Assembly (NCBI GenBank): GCA_903927955.1 | Contig: CAIYOW010000016.1 | Coordinates: 1-62,878, forward strand | Reading direction: 5' to 3' | Origin: an uncultured Methylococcaceae bacterium | GTDB taxonomy: Bacteria > Pseudomonadota > Gammaproteobacteria > Methylococcales > Methylomonadaceae | DNA: 62,878 nt | In this document: piece by piece, positions 27,954-36,930 of the stretch | Numbering within the stretch: the stretch's first letter is position 1 | Layout: the number at the start of each line of letters is the position of its first letter | The notes under the pieces: model-generated | Database searches by the model: none | The model's input: only the letters and a program-made list of their open reading frames with translations | What the model was told of the DNA's origin: nothing | Position numbers and translations under genes: made by a program

Positions 27954-28680
27954 GGACAATTTCCTCGGTGACCGCCACTTTGGCACGACGTTGTAGCCAA
28001 ATCACACCCAATAAGTCGATGATGCCCGCCGCTAGCCTGTCCAAGGTTCGGTAATTGGACTGTCCAGTTAGTCGGGGCCGGTGGTTGACTGGTTCTGAAA
28101 TCACCTTGCCGCCTGCCCGAATCATTAACGCCGGTAAAAACCGGTGCATGTGGTCAAAATAAGGCAATTGCAAAAATTTGTCCTTAAAAAATACTTTAGT
28201 GCCACAGCCGGTGTCAGGGGTATGGTCGTGCAACAGTTTGGCGCGAATGGTGTTGGCAAACAGGGATGAAAACAGCCGCCATTGCGAGTCATGGCGGTTT
28301 TGGCGCCACCCCGCCACCATCCAAACAGCATTGTTTGCTTGGTTTTGTTGATTAAGCAGCTGGTATAGCCGAACAATATCGGCCGGATCATTTTGCCCAT
28401 CCCCATCCAAGGTGGCAATATAGTCGAAGCCGGCCATTTTGATGCCGGTATGGAGCGCGGTGCTTTGCCCACAGCGTTGTTGATGGCGGATAACCCGTAA
28501 ACCTTGGCTATTGCCGTCCAGCAAGTTTTTTAATACATTGGCGGTGCTATCTTGGCTGCCGTCATCAACAACTATAATTTCATAGGCCTCTGCATTGCAT
28601 AATGCCTGCCCGGTCTCTTCTATCAATGAAGCGATATTACCCGCCTCATTATGCACCGGTATGACAATCGAGATTTTCAC
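27946..28680 (-). CDS. Family 2 glycosyltransferase, dolichyl/undecaprenyl-phosphate type
   Basis: 244 residues. GT-A fold: VIPVHNEAGNIASLI, VVDDGSQDSTANVL and the DXD-like LDGDGQNDPADI are the nucleotide-sugar and metal motifs of the DPM1/ArnC group. KVISEPVNHRPRLTGQSNY is the usual acceptor segment. There are no long C-terminal helices. It probably transfers a sugar to polyprenyl phosphate at the cytoplasmic face; the adjacent LAB_N protein suggests lipid A or glycolipid modification. Confidence 0.87.
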   Translation of the reverse strand: MKISIVIPVHNEAGNIASLIEETGQALCNAEAYEIIVVDDGSQDSTANVLKNLLDGNSQGLRVIRHQQRCGQSTALHTGIKMAGFDYIATLDGDGQNDPADIVRLYQLLNQQNQANNAVWMVAGWRQNRHDSQWRLFSSLFANTIRAKLLHDHTPDTGCGTKVFFKDKFLQLPYFDHMHRFLPALMIRAGGKVISEPVNHRPRLTGQSNYRTLDRLAAGIIDLLGVIWLQRRAKVAVTEEIVRD

Positions 28681-28923
28681 GTTCCCTCACAAAGGTTAAT
28701 GTTTATTCATGCTGCACAACGCTGCGATTTTAGCATTCATACCTGCAAAAAATCATGCGATAGCTGATATATTTCCCTAACCATTTAAGTTGTGGTGCGT
28801 TCCCCGAGCGAATCGGAAGGGAGTCGCAACCCGATAAGATGATTTGGCAAGCAATAGAATCTTAGCGCTGCAAAGCTTCGGCTACGCTCAGCCAACATCC
28901 TGAATAACAGCCAGCCACATCAA

Positions 28924-31257
28924 TCAATAATTGATACGTATGCCCAGTTGCGCCCCGCGCCCCGGTTCTGGCGCAAAATTGCGTAAATAGGACACTGAAT
29001 TACGGATATTTTCATTAAGCAGGTTATTACCGTTCAGGAACAGCATAATTTTACTGTTGTGGAAGTCCTTGATTTTGTATTCTGCCCCCACAGTCAACAA
29101 ATTGTAGCCTGGGGTGGTGGTATCATTGGCACCCGGATGGTCTTGCGCTGCACCACGGGTAAAACGCACATTGCCTGACCAGCTCTTATCGGCATAATCC
29201 CATTGAAAACCGAAGCGCAACGGTGGCATTCGTGGTACAGCCCCACCGGTGACAAAAGTGCCATTGGTGTAATCGCTGAACAGAGTCAAATCCAAGGTAC
29301 GCTGGCCGAATTCTGCTATAGGAAAAACCAACTTGCCTTCATAGCCTTTAAAAATGGCATCGGCTTGGTAGCTGGCGGTCACCGGTGTACAGGCACCGCT
29401 TGTTGAGCCCGCTTGGCAACTGACGTTTGCCTGCTCCAGCGCATTGCCATAAGTGGGGATAAAGCCTTGTGGCACAAACTCTCCCGTACGTTGTTGGTAA
29501 ATGTAATTGTTTGCCCAATTATTGAACAAGTCCAATTCCGCTTGCACCCAGTCGGATTGATATTTATAACCCAAATCCAAGTTATACGAGGTTTCCATTT
29601 GTAAATTGGCATTGCCCAATTCATAACTACGGGTGGCATCGTGGTAGCCATTGGCGAACAGCTCCTGCACTTGCGGTGCGCGTTGGGAGCGGGTCAGTGC
29701 CATATTCAAGTGGTTGGCTTCATCAACTTCCCATAAGGCAGAAGCCGAGGCACTGATTGGCGTGTAGTTATAAGATGAACCGACCGGATAGTTATAGCCC
29801 GAGTGGCCTGTCAGGCTATAAGGGGCGGTATAGCTGCTGCTGGCATTAGGCACCAATTGTGAGTCTTCTACCCGTAAACCCAGTTGATAATTGACCGCTC
29901 CAAATTGTAGCGACTCCAACCCGAACACGCCGACACTATTGCTTTGGGTATTGGGTACAATATTAGTCACTTTGTTTTCACTGGCAGGCAGTGGCAGCAG
30001 TGCATCAGGCACACCCCCAGACGGATAATCGAACGCGGCAAGTTGGCTGGAAATGACTTGCATGCCGACTGACCCCTGTAACGGGCCGATGGCTTTGTGG
30101 CTTAGTTCGACCCGCCCCTCGTAGGTTTTGTTACTGAATGCCGTGCCAGGGTTATAAGATATGCCCGCGACACCGCCGTTCCATTCGGTATGAGCATAGT
30201 CAGTGTAACCTAAGTGCATACTTAGCTTATTGGCAAAACTAAAAGGGTTGGCCAATTCGCTTTTTATGTCGTACTTTTGTTGGGTTTGGTCAATACGGGT
30301 ATTAGGGTCGGCGAAGACGGAGCTGCTACCGTTGGGCAAGCTTGCTGTAAAAGAACCCCCATCTGGGGCAATGCCGTAATTATTATGGAAGTGATTGATA
30401 CCTAGCCCGATAAAACCGCCATCACTGACATAAGAAGCGCCCAGTGCACCATTTATCGTTTCGGCGTTAGTATTGGGCACATAACCGTGGCTGTTGTCCG
30501 TCACCGTCAAGGTGGGGTCTAGGGCCTGCGCTTTGCTGGCATCAATGGCGGCACCGCCAATAGACATATTGCCCCTGTTGCGGAATAAACCATCCAAATA
30601 GTAAGCCCAGCGTCCTTTGCTGCCTTCAGTTTTCATAGCGGAGCTGGACTCGTTGAAAGCCGAATCATAACGCTGGTCAATATTGATGTTGAGCGGCTTT
30701 TTGTATAAATGGGTAGGGATGCGGTTGTCAATAATATTCACCACGCCGCCTATAGCACCACTGCCGTACAATAAAGTGGCCGGCCCGCGCAACACCTCTA
30801 TGCTCTCAGCCATAGTAGGATCAATGCTGGTGGCATGGTCAGGGCTTAACTGTGAGACATCATTACTGCCGATGCCGTTCTCCATAACCCGTACCCTAGA
30901 CCCGCTTTGTCCGCGAATTACCGGTGCGCCCACACCCGGGCCAAAGGATTGGCTGGTAATCCCCAGCTCCTGTTTTAAAGTTTCGCCGATGGTGTGTCCC
31001 ATTTTCATAGTCAGCCCGTCACCGTCCAGTACGGTCATAGGCGTGGTGCTGCCGGAAGGTATGCTAGATACCGGTGCAGTGACAATTACCGGCTTCAGCT
31101 CGACGGCTTGCGTTTGCGGGGCGGGTTCAGTGGGTTTGGCCTGGGTTGTAGCAGTTTGGCTAACCCCGTGGGGGTAAACTGATAAGCCCTGTTCAGCGGC
31201 ATGGATATTTATAGCAAAGCCTACCGAGGCAGCGGCCAACATAACTTTTGTATTCAT
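28924..31257 (-). CDS. TonB-dependent outer membrane receptor, probably for zinc
   Basis: 777 residues. Signal peptide MNTKVMLAAASVGFAINIHA; plug domain with GHTIGETLKQELGI, VIRGQSGSRVRVMENGIG and EVLRGPATLLYGSGAIGGVVNIID; then a 22-strand-type barrel ending in the aromatic residue of LGIRINY. A cysteine loop (VSCQAGSTSGACTP) lies late in the barrel. The substrate is inferred: a Zur-like box sits just upstream and a Zur-type regulator gene follows, as with ZnuD-type zinc receptors. Confidence 0.88.
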   Translation of the reverse strand: MNTKVMLAAASVGFAINIHAAEQGLSVYPHGVSQTATTQAKPTEPAPQTQAVELKPVIVTAPVSSIPSGSTTPMTVLDGDGLTMKMGHTIGETLKQELGITSQSFGPGVGAPVIRGQSGSRVRVMENGIGSNDVSQLSPDHATSIDPTMAESIEVLRGPATLLYGSGAIGGVVNIIDNRIPTHLYKKPLNINIDQRYDSAFNESSSAMKTEGSKGRWAYYLDGLFRNRGNMSIGGAAIDASKAQALDPTLTVTDNSHGYVPNTNAETINGALGASYVSDGGFIGLGINHFHNNYGIAPDGGSFTASLPNGSSSVFADPNTRIDQTQQKYDIKSELANPFSFANKLSMHLGYTDYAHTEWNGGVAGISYNPGTAFSNKTYEGRVELSHKAIGPLQGSVGMQVISSQLAAFDYPSGGVPDALLPLPASENKVTNIVPNTQSNSVGVFGLESLQFGAVNYQLGLRVEDSQLVPNASSSYTAPYSLTGHSGYNYPVGSSYNYTPISASASALWEVDEANHLNMALTRSQRAPQVQELFANGYHDATRSYELGNANLQMETSYNLDLGYKYQSDWVQAELDLFNNWANNYIYQQRTGEFVPQGFIPTYGNALEQANVSCQAGSTSGACTPVTASYQADAIFKGYEGKLVFPIAEFGQRTLDLTLFSDYTNGTFVTGGAVPRMPPLRFGFQWDYADKSWSGNVRFTRGAAQDHPGANDTTTPGYNLLTVGAEYKIKDFHNSKIMLFLNGNNLLNENIRNSVSYLRNFAPEPGRGAQLGIRINY

Positions 31258-31275
31258 AGTAGCCCCTTCGTTAAT

Positions 31276-31298
31276 ACAATGTTATATAGTTACATTTG
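31276..31298. promoter_or_regulatory. Zur-like operator upstream of the TonB receptor
   Basis: This 23-base dyad has the core AATGTTATATAGTTACATTT, close to the E. coli Zur consensus built on ATGTTATA and TATAACAT half-sites. It lies 19-41 bases before the receptor's start codon, a position suited to repression. It has the same spacing as the palindrome at zur. Confidence 0.7.
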
Positions 31299-31347
31299 TT
31301 AATGCAATAAATTGCCCAATCACGGTCGGGTAATCTATCCCCTATTT

Positions 31348-31854
31348 TTAAAGCGTTGCACAACGCGCGCAGATGCCATGAATTTCAATGGCTTTATGAT
31401 GAATAATAAAAGCCGCTCGCTCCAGCTCCCTGTCGATAGCTTCCATAACCCCTGCCGCTGGCCTTTCTTCAACCTCCAGACAACGGCTACAGGTCAATAA
31501 TAGTTGTTGGTGCTGATGGTCGGAGAAACTGCAACCGATAAAAGCGTTCAGGCTTTCTACTTTGTGTATCAAGCCCTGTTCCAACAGAAAATCCAAGGCA
31601 CGGTATACCGTAGCCGGTTTTGCCGTGCCTGATGTTGGTTTAATCCGGTCAAGCAAATCATAAGCCTTAATGGCCCGGTGGCTTTCCCAAATCAGCTCAA
31701 GCACTTGACGGCGCATAGGGGTTAAGCGGACACCACGCGTATTGCAGAGCTGCTCGGCGGTTTGCAATGCTTTGGTGCTGCAGCCGCTATGGTCATGGCT
31801 ATAGCCAAGGTTAGCAGCGGGGTTGGCGGGTGTTGGTAATAAGCTCAGTTGCAT
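31348..31854 (-). CDS. zur: Fur family regulator, Zur type
   Basis: About 168 residues from ATG 31854; in-frame ATGs at 31869 and 31893 also exist, but the last lies inside the operator. Winged helix: LTPMRRQVLELIWESHRAIKAYDLLDRI, then KPATVYRALDFLLEQGLIHKVESLNAFIGC. Two CxxC pairs (TCSRC and GICARC) form the structural zinc site; HDH near the N-terminus is typical of Zur. With zinc it would repress uptake genes such as the adjacent receptor, and itself. Confidence 0.88.
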   Translation of the reverse strand: MQLSLLPTPANPAANLGYSHDHSGCSTKALQTAEQLCNTRGVRLTPMRRQVLELIWESHRAIKAYDLLDRIKPTSGTAKPATVYRALDFLLEQGLIHKVESLNAFIGCSFSDHQHQQLLLTCSRCLEVEERPAAGVMEAIDRELERAAFIIHHKAIEIHGICARCATL

Positions 31855-31863
31855 GGGGAAGCC

Positions 31864-31906
31864 ATTCATAATAGATATGTTACTATATAACATATCTATT
31901 ATGAAT
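31864..31906. promoter_or_regulatory. Extended perfect palindrome, Zur-type autoregulatory operator
   Basis: Two perfect 19-base arms, ATTCATAATAGATATGTTA (31864-31882) and its exact complement (31888-31906), flank a 5-base centre CTATA. The inner 23 bases (31874-31896) match the Zur consensus, with ATGTTA and TAACAT half-sites. It covers the region just upstream of the zur coding start. The outer arms extend well beyond an ordinary Zur box. Confidence 0.8.
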
Positions 31907-32027
31907 GTCCAGCCAATTGGGCTAGAGCGGATTGAAAAGGGATGGGGATAAAATGGAATGGTGCTTATCGGTGCGGAAACCAGCTAAAAGGTGGGCGGTT
32001 GCCCACCTTGCCAAGGCGGGGGGGCTG

Positions 32028-32513
32028 TTACTTTACCAGACTCCATTGCCCTGTTTGCGGGTTAAGGCAGGCACGGCGGGTTTCGGTGATGGACTGGCCA
32101 TTAGGCAAAGTGACAACTTCCTGTAAATTTTGGCACTGCTGTTGGGTTTGCGCATTGTAATTTTGTTGGCCGACCGGGGTAAGCTGCATAGTGCTACCGG
32201 TTTGCGGGTTAACCGATTGTTGAGGTTGGCTAAAAGCACCTGATTGCACAGCATTGTTTAGTTGTTGCAGACGGAAATTCTGATCGGCAGCAGGCAGTTG
32301 TGAACCAATGTTACCGTTTATGACACTGCCAGCCATGTTTTGCAGCAACGAGTTTTGTAAGCTGTTCATCATGCCACCGCTTGCACCGACCACAGCACCG
32401 GTCATCGCACTATTCAATGCACCAACGCCAGTAGCGGCAGGGTCAGCACAGCCGGACAGGGCGGCATAACAGGCAACAGCCGCAAGTGCTATAAATTTGT
32501 TCAAATTTTTCAT
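32028..32513 (-). CDS. Small uncharacterised lipoprotein
   Basis: 161 residues. Lipoprotein signal MKNLNKFIALAAVACYAALSGC with the lipobox LSGC and Cys22 as acylation site. A glycine- and alanine-rich segment (GALNSAMTGAVVGASGGMMN) could insert in membrane; the rest is rich in Gln and Asn (QQNYNAQTQQQCQNLQ). Two further cysteines near the C-terminus could pair. No family is recognised. Confidence 0.75.
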   Translation of the reverse strand: MKNLNKFIALAAVACYAALSGCADPAATGVGALNSAMTGAVVGASGGMMNSLQNSLLQNMAGSVINGNIGSQLPAADQNFRLQQLNNAVQSGAFSQPQQSVNPQTGSTMQLTPVGQQNYNAQTQQQCQNLQEVVTLPNGQSITETRRACLNPQTGQWSLVK

Positions 32514-32624
32514 GATATGACAACCAGATACATAAAAGTTAATAAAAAATGCCGAATAGGGCGAGGTATAAAAGTAAACTATCGTAACGGTTTTTTACAA
32601 AACGGCAAGCCCTTATAGTGGATT

Positions 32625-33368
32625 ATGGAAACAGCTAAATTGCCATTTTCTTACACCTTGCGGCGCAGTACGCGTAGCAAGCGGTTACGCATTTTGGTAT
32701 CGGATGGTAAGGTGGAGGCCGTTGCACCGCCCAAGCTGGCGGCGCATAAAATCCATCAGTTTGTCTGTGCCAAACAGGATTGGGTTATGCAAGCCTTGGC
32801 TAAAATGGCGCAGAAAACAGCACAGCAAGCAGCCCTTGCGCCGTCTGTTTGTGGTGATGGGACAACTATCCCTTATTTAGGGCGGCATTACCCGTTGACC
32901 GTGCAGCCTAGCCCTTTAAAGCGGATAAAAATAACCTTTGATAATGGCTTTATTGCCCATCTGCCCAACACATTAGCTTTGGCTGAACGTAACGAAGCCA
33001 TTACAATGGCATTACATGCTTGGCTGAAAAAACAGGCCATGCAGCAAGTGCAGCGGTTGGTGGATATCCATGCCAACCGGCAGCAGCTTGTGCCAAGGTC
33101 AATCAACATCAGGTCACAAAAAAGTCGCTGGGGCAGTTGTGGCATCCATAATGACATCCAGATCAATTGGTTGCTTATTTTGGCACCGATTGAGGTATTG
33201 GAGTATGTCGTGGTGCATGAGTTGTGCCATTTGCGCGAGCGCAACCACTCCGCCAATTTTTGGGCTTTGGTGGCTTGGCATTTGCCCAATTATCAGGCGC
33301 AGCGGTTATGGTTAAAACAGTGGGGTAGGCAGTTGATGGCGTGGTTAAGTATTCCATTAGCCCTATAA
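32625..33368 (+). CDS. YgjP-like zinc metallopeptidase (DUF45)
   Basis: 247 residues. The active site is YVVVHELCHLRERNHSANFW with the HExxH motif HELCH and a third ligand histidine nine residues later. The preceding SQKSRWGSC is the signature box of the YgjP/WLM group. These are small cytoplasmic metalloproteins related to SprT and wss1-type peptidases; their substrate is unsettled, though DNA-protein crosslink repair has been proposed for relatives. It stands alone. Confidence 0.88.
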   Translation: METAKLPFSYTLRRSTRSKRLRILVSDGKVEAVAPPKLAAHKIHQFVCAKQDWVMQALAKMAQKTAQQAALAPSVCGDGTTIPYLGRHYPLTVQPSPLKRIKITFDNGFIAHLPNTLALAERNEAITMALHAWLKKQAMQQVQRLVDIHANRQQLVPRSINIRSQKSRWGSCGIHNDIQINWLLILAPIEVLEYVVVHELCHLRERNHSANFWALVAWHLPNYQAQRLWLKQWGRQLMAWLSIPLAL

Positions 33369-33662
33369 GTTCGAACTAAGCAACTGCCAGATAACTTCTT
33401 GCAATCAATAGTATCGCACACGAGAAGAATTATAAACCACCGTAGTTTTTGAAGCTAACATACTGAGCGAGAAGTAGCCACAAATGTTATCGGGGTTGAG
33501 CAATCAAGCGGTCTTTAGCCGAATTTCTGGGCAACGTGCTTTGTTGTGACTTACGCACCGGACAGGTTTTCCCAACATTAAGCTCGTTATTTAACAGCCA
33601 AAGCTGGAAACTTTTCAATTAGCATGTTAACGGACAACAAGACAGAAGGCAGGGATTCTCAA

Positions 33663-34814
33663 TTACTGGGATTGCACTTCGGAGTTGAATCCACGGGCTA
33701 ACTCAGTACCTATTTTTTCAGCAAGCAAAACGGGTACGGCATTGCCAATTTGGCGCATGGCTTCTCCCCACGCTCCCTTAATAACAAAGTCATCAGGGAA
33801 TGTTTGTATCCGTTTCGCTTCAAAAGTTGTGAAATAACGGACGCTACCATCATTAAAGCGGATCATATTTTCACCGCCCGGAACACCATGCCCTCCTGCT
33901 TTGATTGTTTTTGATGGCCAATCAAAATCACTGCCTGTATGCCCTGGGTAGGTGCGGGCACCATCACGAAAAATATGATCAATTATTCCATGGTTTGATT
34001 GTGGGTCTGGCGCATCAAACAACGCATCCCGGATGGTTTTCCAAGGTAGCGATTCGGGTTCAAACATGCCGTATTTAGCGTATAAGCGGGTTATTTTTTC
34101 TTTAAGGAAGCCGTCTAAAACGGGGCGTAATGATTTTTTAATTTGATGGCGTTCCCAATATTCCCATGTTATGTACATATCCCAAAGCAGCCTGTCTTCA
34201 GAATGTGTAGCAGCCGGAAATGCCCACGAAATGCCAATATCACTCCTAATTCCAACAATAACAACGCGTTCGCGTGTCTGTGGCACTCCATAGTCGGCAG
34301 CATTGATTAGCTTGTACGTAACATCGTATTTTTTTTGGGTATGGTTAGAGCTACTAATATTACGGAGTTCGTTAAGATGATGCTCCCAATTTGCATTTTT
34401 TATAACGGCAAAATCAGGATAGCTCAATCTTAAAATAATATATTCAAAATAATCCGAAAAACTTTGACGAAGCAAGCCTTTTACATTTTCAAACACAAAG
34501 GCTTTAGGGGTAAGCTGTTCGATAGCTTTTATAGCATAGGGGAACATGTCACGATTATCTTGATTGGCTTGATGTTTGCCACCAAGTGAAAAGGGTTGGC
34601 AAGGTGGCCCACCGGCAACCAGATCAATTTGCCCAAGACTGCCTAAATCAAAATCCTTAATGTCGCCAAAAAAAACACGTTTTGGGTCAAAATTTTCAGC
34701 GAGGGAATCACAAGCGTGTTTATTAAACTCCACAAAAGCGGTATGTTTGAACCCAGATAATTCTAGCCCTTTTGCCAAGCCGCCCGCACCAGAAAAAATT
34801 TCAAGGGTTTTCAT
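33663..34814 (-). CDS. DNA (cytosine-5) methyltransferase of an Eco29kI-type system
   Basis: 383 residues. C5-methyltransferase motifs: I LEIFSGAGGLAKGLEL, IV GGPPCQPFSLGGK with the catalytic Cys, VI FVFENVKGL, VIII PQTRERVVIVGIR, and X QIGNAVPVLLAEKI. The partner endonuclease overlaps upstream by 4 bases, and the length matches M.Eco29kI. It should methylate the endonuclease site (CCGCGG for Eco29kI). Its last eight or so codons (FNSEVQSQ and stop) lie inside a dispersed repeat, suggesting the 3' end was fused at insertion. Confidence 0.93.
   Translation of the reverse strand: MKTLEIFSGAGGLAKGLELSGFKHTAFVEFNKHACDSLAENFDPKRVFFGDIKDFDLGSLGQIDLVAGGPPCQPFSLGGKHQANQDNRDMFPYAIKAIEQLTPKAFVFENVKGLLRQSFSDYFEYIILRLSYPDFAVIKNANWEHHLNELRNISSSNHTQKKYDVTYKLINAADYGVPQTRERVVIVGIRSDIGISWAFPAATHSEDRLLWDMYITWEYWERHQIKKSLRPVLDGFLKEKITRLYAKYGMFEPESLPWKTIRDALFDAPDPQSNHGIIDHIFRDGARTYPGHTGSDFDWPSKTIKAGGHGVPGGENMIRFNDGSVRYFTTFEAKRIQTFPDDFVIKGAWGEAMRQIGNAVPVLLAEKIGTELARGFNSEVQSQ
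33669..33695. repeat. Left block of the dispersed repeat, at the methyltransferase 3' end
   Basis: Matches 4571-4597 at 25 of 27 bases (shared core ACTTCGGAGTTGAATCC). It overlaps the C-terminal codons of the methyltransferase. The companion block that directly follows it at 4.6 kb is found here only at 35951, beyond the restriction-modification genes. The preceding gap 33369-33662 shows no other feature. Confidence 0.6.
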
Positions 34815-35458
34815 GTTGCCGCCCCAACTTTTTGCAGATGGTGCAGAATATTGGCTATGATTACACTCTTCTCAGTAGTTGTGCCATTGCATTTATTCGC
34901 CCAAGCCCTACCTTCGTGGATAACATCCCAAGCTGATTTAGCCTGCACGTACCGTCCACTTCCGGGGTCATGGTTGCCAAAACCATCAACGACCGTATTC
35001 CAAAGTGGTGTATTCAATTTGATTAAAGCGGCTTCAATGGTGCTAATCATATCAGAACCCTCTTCTTCGAAAATGACGAAGCGGCACATAAAATCCTCAA
35101 GCAACAGATCGGTAGCCACACCAAGACTTCTACCGTGTTCCCGAAGTCGGCCTATAAGTTCGCGTGACTGATTTAGGTTATTGCTAGATGTACGGGATTG
35201 CCTCCAACCTTTAGGCACAGCCTTTCCGACGTATATGGGGTAACTATAAGAAAGACGATTTAATTCTGCGTATTTTGTGTATAAAGGATTTTTACCAGTG
35301 TAGTAAAGGGCATATACGCCTGTACCTAGAAATGATTCTGAAGGCGGGAGCGGGTGAACAGGGGTTCCGTTAAAGAATCTCACTGCATCTTTGACCAATT
35401 CCACAAACGCTTCATTTTTGTATAGGTGTTTGCTTCTATCAAATGGTTTTGGCTGCAT
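34811..35458 (-). CDS. Eco29kI family GIY-YIG restriction endonuclease
   Basis: 215 residues. All residues reported as catalytic in Eco29kI are at the same numbers: Tyr49 (GVYALYYTG), Tyr76 (PIYVGKAVPKGWRQSR), Arg104 and His108 (RLREHGR), Glu142 (TIEAALIK) and Asn154 (PLWNTVVDGFGNH). Eco29kI cuts CCGCGG; the same site is inferred, not shown. The stop overlaps the methyltransferase start (ATGA). Normally such a gene is tightly controlled so that the methylase acts first; here the nuclease gene comes first. Confidence 0.95.
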   Translation of the reverse strand: MQPKPFDRSKHLYKNEAFVELVKDAVRFFNGTPVHPLPPSESFLGTGVYALYYTGKNPLYTKYAELNRLSYSYPIYVGKAVPKGWRQSRTSSNNLNQSRELIGRLREHGRSLGVATDLLLEDFMCRFVIFEEEGSDMISTIEAALIKLNTPLWNTVVDGFGNHDPGSGRYVQAKSAWDVIHEGRAWANKCNGTTTEKSVIIANILHHLQKVGAAT

Positions 35459-35535
35459 GGAGTAACTATTTCCGGTGGTGGGCTTAATCTGTAATTTGTC
35501 ATAAAATCAGGGTGCAGTAGATTAGCTATCCAACT

Positions 35536-35616
35536 TCACAATTGCCAATACCCGCGCTTCAACAGGGGTTGTTTACACAGAAATGGCAATAAGACAACAT
35601 CAGATGCCTGGTACAT
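35536..35616 (-). pseudogene. Remnant of a PemK/MazF-type toxin
   Basis: 26 codons (MYQASDVVLLPFLCKQPLLK to stop). The pattern xxxDVVLLPF...QxLLKR matches the first strands of PemK/MazF RNases, which usually run on to RPxLVL and over 100 residues. It starts inside the end of the antitoxin reading, the usual toxin-antitoxin overlap. Truncated and surely inactive. The call rests on a short segment. Confidence 0.5.
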
Positions 35617-35796
35617 TATTCCACACTTCATCCTCGGCATTATCCCAATCTGCAAGCGAATTGGCTTGGGCTTCCTTGAGATTTTGCCGTCCAGAGCTTT
35701 CTTCACGCTGGCGCAAAAAAAGTGCAAAATCTAAAGCCGCACCATAGCCTCTGGTAACGGTTTGATTGTCTGATAGACTTGCTCAGCCAAGCTCAT
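35600..35796 (-). pseudogene. DUF2281-type antitoxin with a single-base frameshift
   Basis: The start MSLAEQVYQTIKPLPEAMV continues after a one-base deletion as AALDFALFLRQREESSG and ends EDEVWNNVPGI. The assembled 65-residue product has the DUF2281 layout: a helix ending LPEx, then LDFxxFLxxR. The unedited frame stops at RL. With the toxin remnant it forms a dead toxin-antitoxin pair beside the restriction genes. Confidence 0.6.
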
Positions 35797-35950
35797 AACA
35801 TACCTCAAATAAAATACTGTTCGGATTATACATAAATGGAGGGGGCAACTTTTTCGGTTTTTTCGGTATTGGGTGCGCGTAACTTTTGCCCGATAATTTC
35901 GGCAATGCCACCCACCCGCCAAGCGATTCTGCCAACACAAAACCGCAGCC

Positions 35951-36053
35951 ATTCCATGAGATTGAAAATGTAGCTCGTATGTAACGGAGTGGAATACGCG
36001 GCAATCGTGCCTCGAAGTCCCAGATTCCACTTCGCTTCATTCAGGCTACCTTG
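35951..36053. repeat. Right block of the dispersed repeat
   Basis: Resembles 4599-4695 in the same orientation: ATTCCATGA, TTGAAAA, then CAGGCTACCTTGCT near the end, with substitutions between. With the left block at 33669 it brackets the restriction-modification and toxin-antitoxin genes. From 36060 to 36280 nothing else is recognised. Confidence 0.5.
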
Positions 36054-36280
36054 CTGACATAATCTTCAACGCACATCGGCAGGATCATGTCGTGGTGTCG
36101 GTTTAAGATGGTTGGTAAGGGCGTGGGGCATTTGTGATAAGGCTTTAAGGTTATGCGTCTATTATATCGTGTATCGTGTGGCAATTCTTTCACAGTCTTA
36201 ATAGCGTTTTGCGCAGTATGGGATTCAAATTCGGCGCAATGCCCGTTGGTTATTGCGACCTACCTTGCTAATTAAATGAG

Positions 36281-36890
36281 GTAAACCCCCGGCTATGCCG
36301 GGGGACTCCCAAAGGTTTGACCTATACGTCGGTCTTGGAGATTCTCTTTAACTCGGCCAAGAGTAAGGAGAATTAACCATGCGAGAGTATCAAAGTTTGA
36401 GCCACACGAAGTGGAATTGCAAATACCACGTTGTGTTCATGCCGAAAAGAAGGAAGAAAGTGATATTTAGCAAGCTGCGCAAGCACTTGGGGCAATTGTT
36501 TCATGATCTGGCCAAGCAAAAAGGTTGTGAGATAGTTGAGGGCATCTCATGTCTGGTCACGTCCACATGTGCATCAGCATACCCCCAAAATATGCTGTTT
36601 CCAATGTTGTTGGATTTTTAAAGGGTAAGCGTGCAATTTCAATAGCAAGGCAGTTTATGGGGAAGACCAAAAATTTCACTGGAGAAAGTTTTTGGGTAAG
36701 AGGTTATTTTGTATCGACAGTTGGCCTTGATGAAGAAGTTGTTAAAGCCTATATAAGGGATCAAGAAAAAGAGGATGCGCGATACGAACAACACGACTTG
36801 TTGAAGTAGATGGTCGCCTTTAGGCGATTCATGAACAGGCTCCTTTGAGGGGCTAACAATAATAAGCCTCCGGCTTTGCTGGGGGTGATT
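36281..36890 (+). mobile_element. IS200-family insertion sequence
   Basis: The left end has a perfect hairpin CCCCCGGC-TAT-GCCGGGGG (36286-36304) and the right end the related CCTCCGGC-TTT-GCTGGGGG (36867-36885, with G-T pairs). Between them is a single Y1 transposase gene. This subterminal-hairpin structure without terminal inverted repeats is that of IS200. Outer borders are approximate. Confidence 0.82.
36379..36809 (+). pseudogene. tnpA: IS200 transposase TnpA, frameshifted
   Basis: The first frame (MREYQSLSHTKWNCKYHVVF) reads to GCEIVEGIS and goes out of frame; the next frame carries HLMSGHVHMCISIPPKYAV onward to EQHDLLK. One C missing in GAGGGCATCTC explains it. HVH is the metal-binding HuH motif, and the Tyr in VVKAYIRDQEKED is the nucleophile. 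Otherwise intact at about 143 residues, so decay is recent or the base is an error. Confidence 0.85.
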
Positions 36891-36930
36891 TAACTAACCT
36901 GAAGTATTAAGGCAAACTTACATGGCAGGG

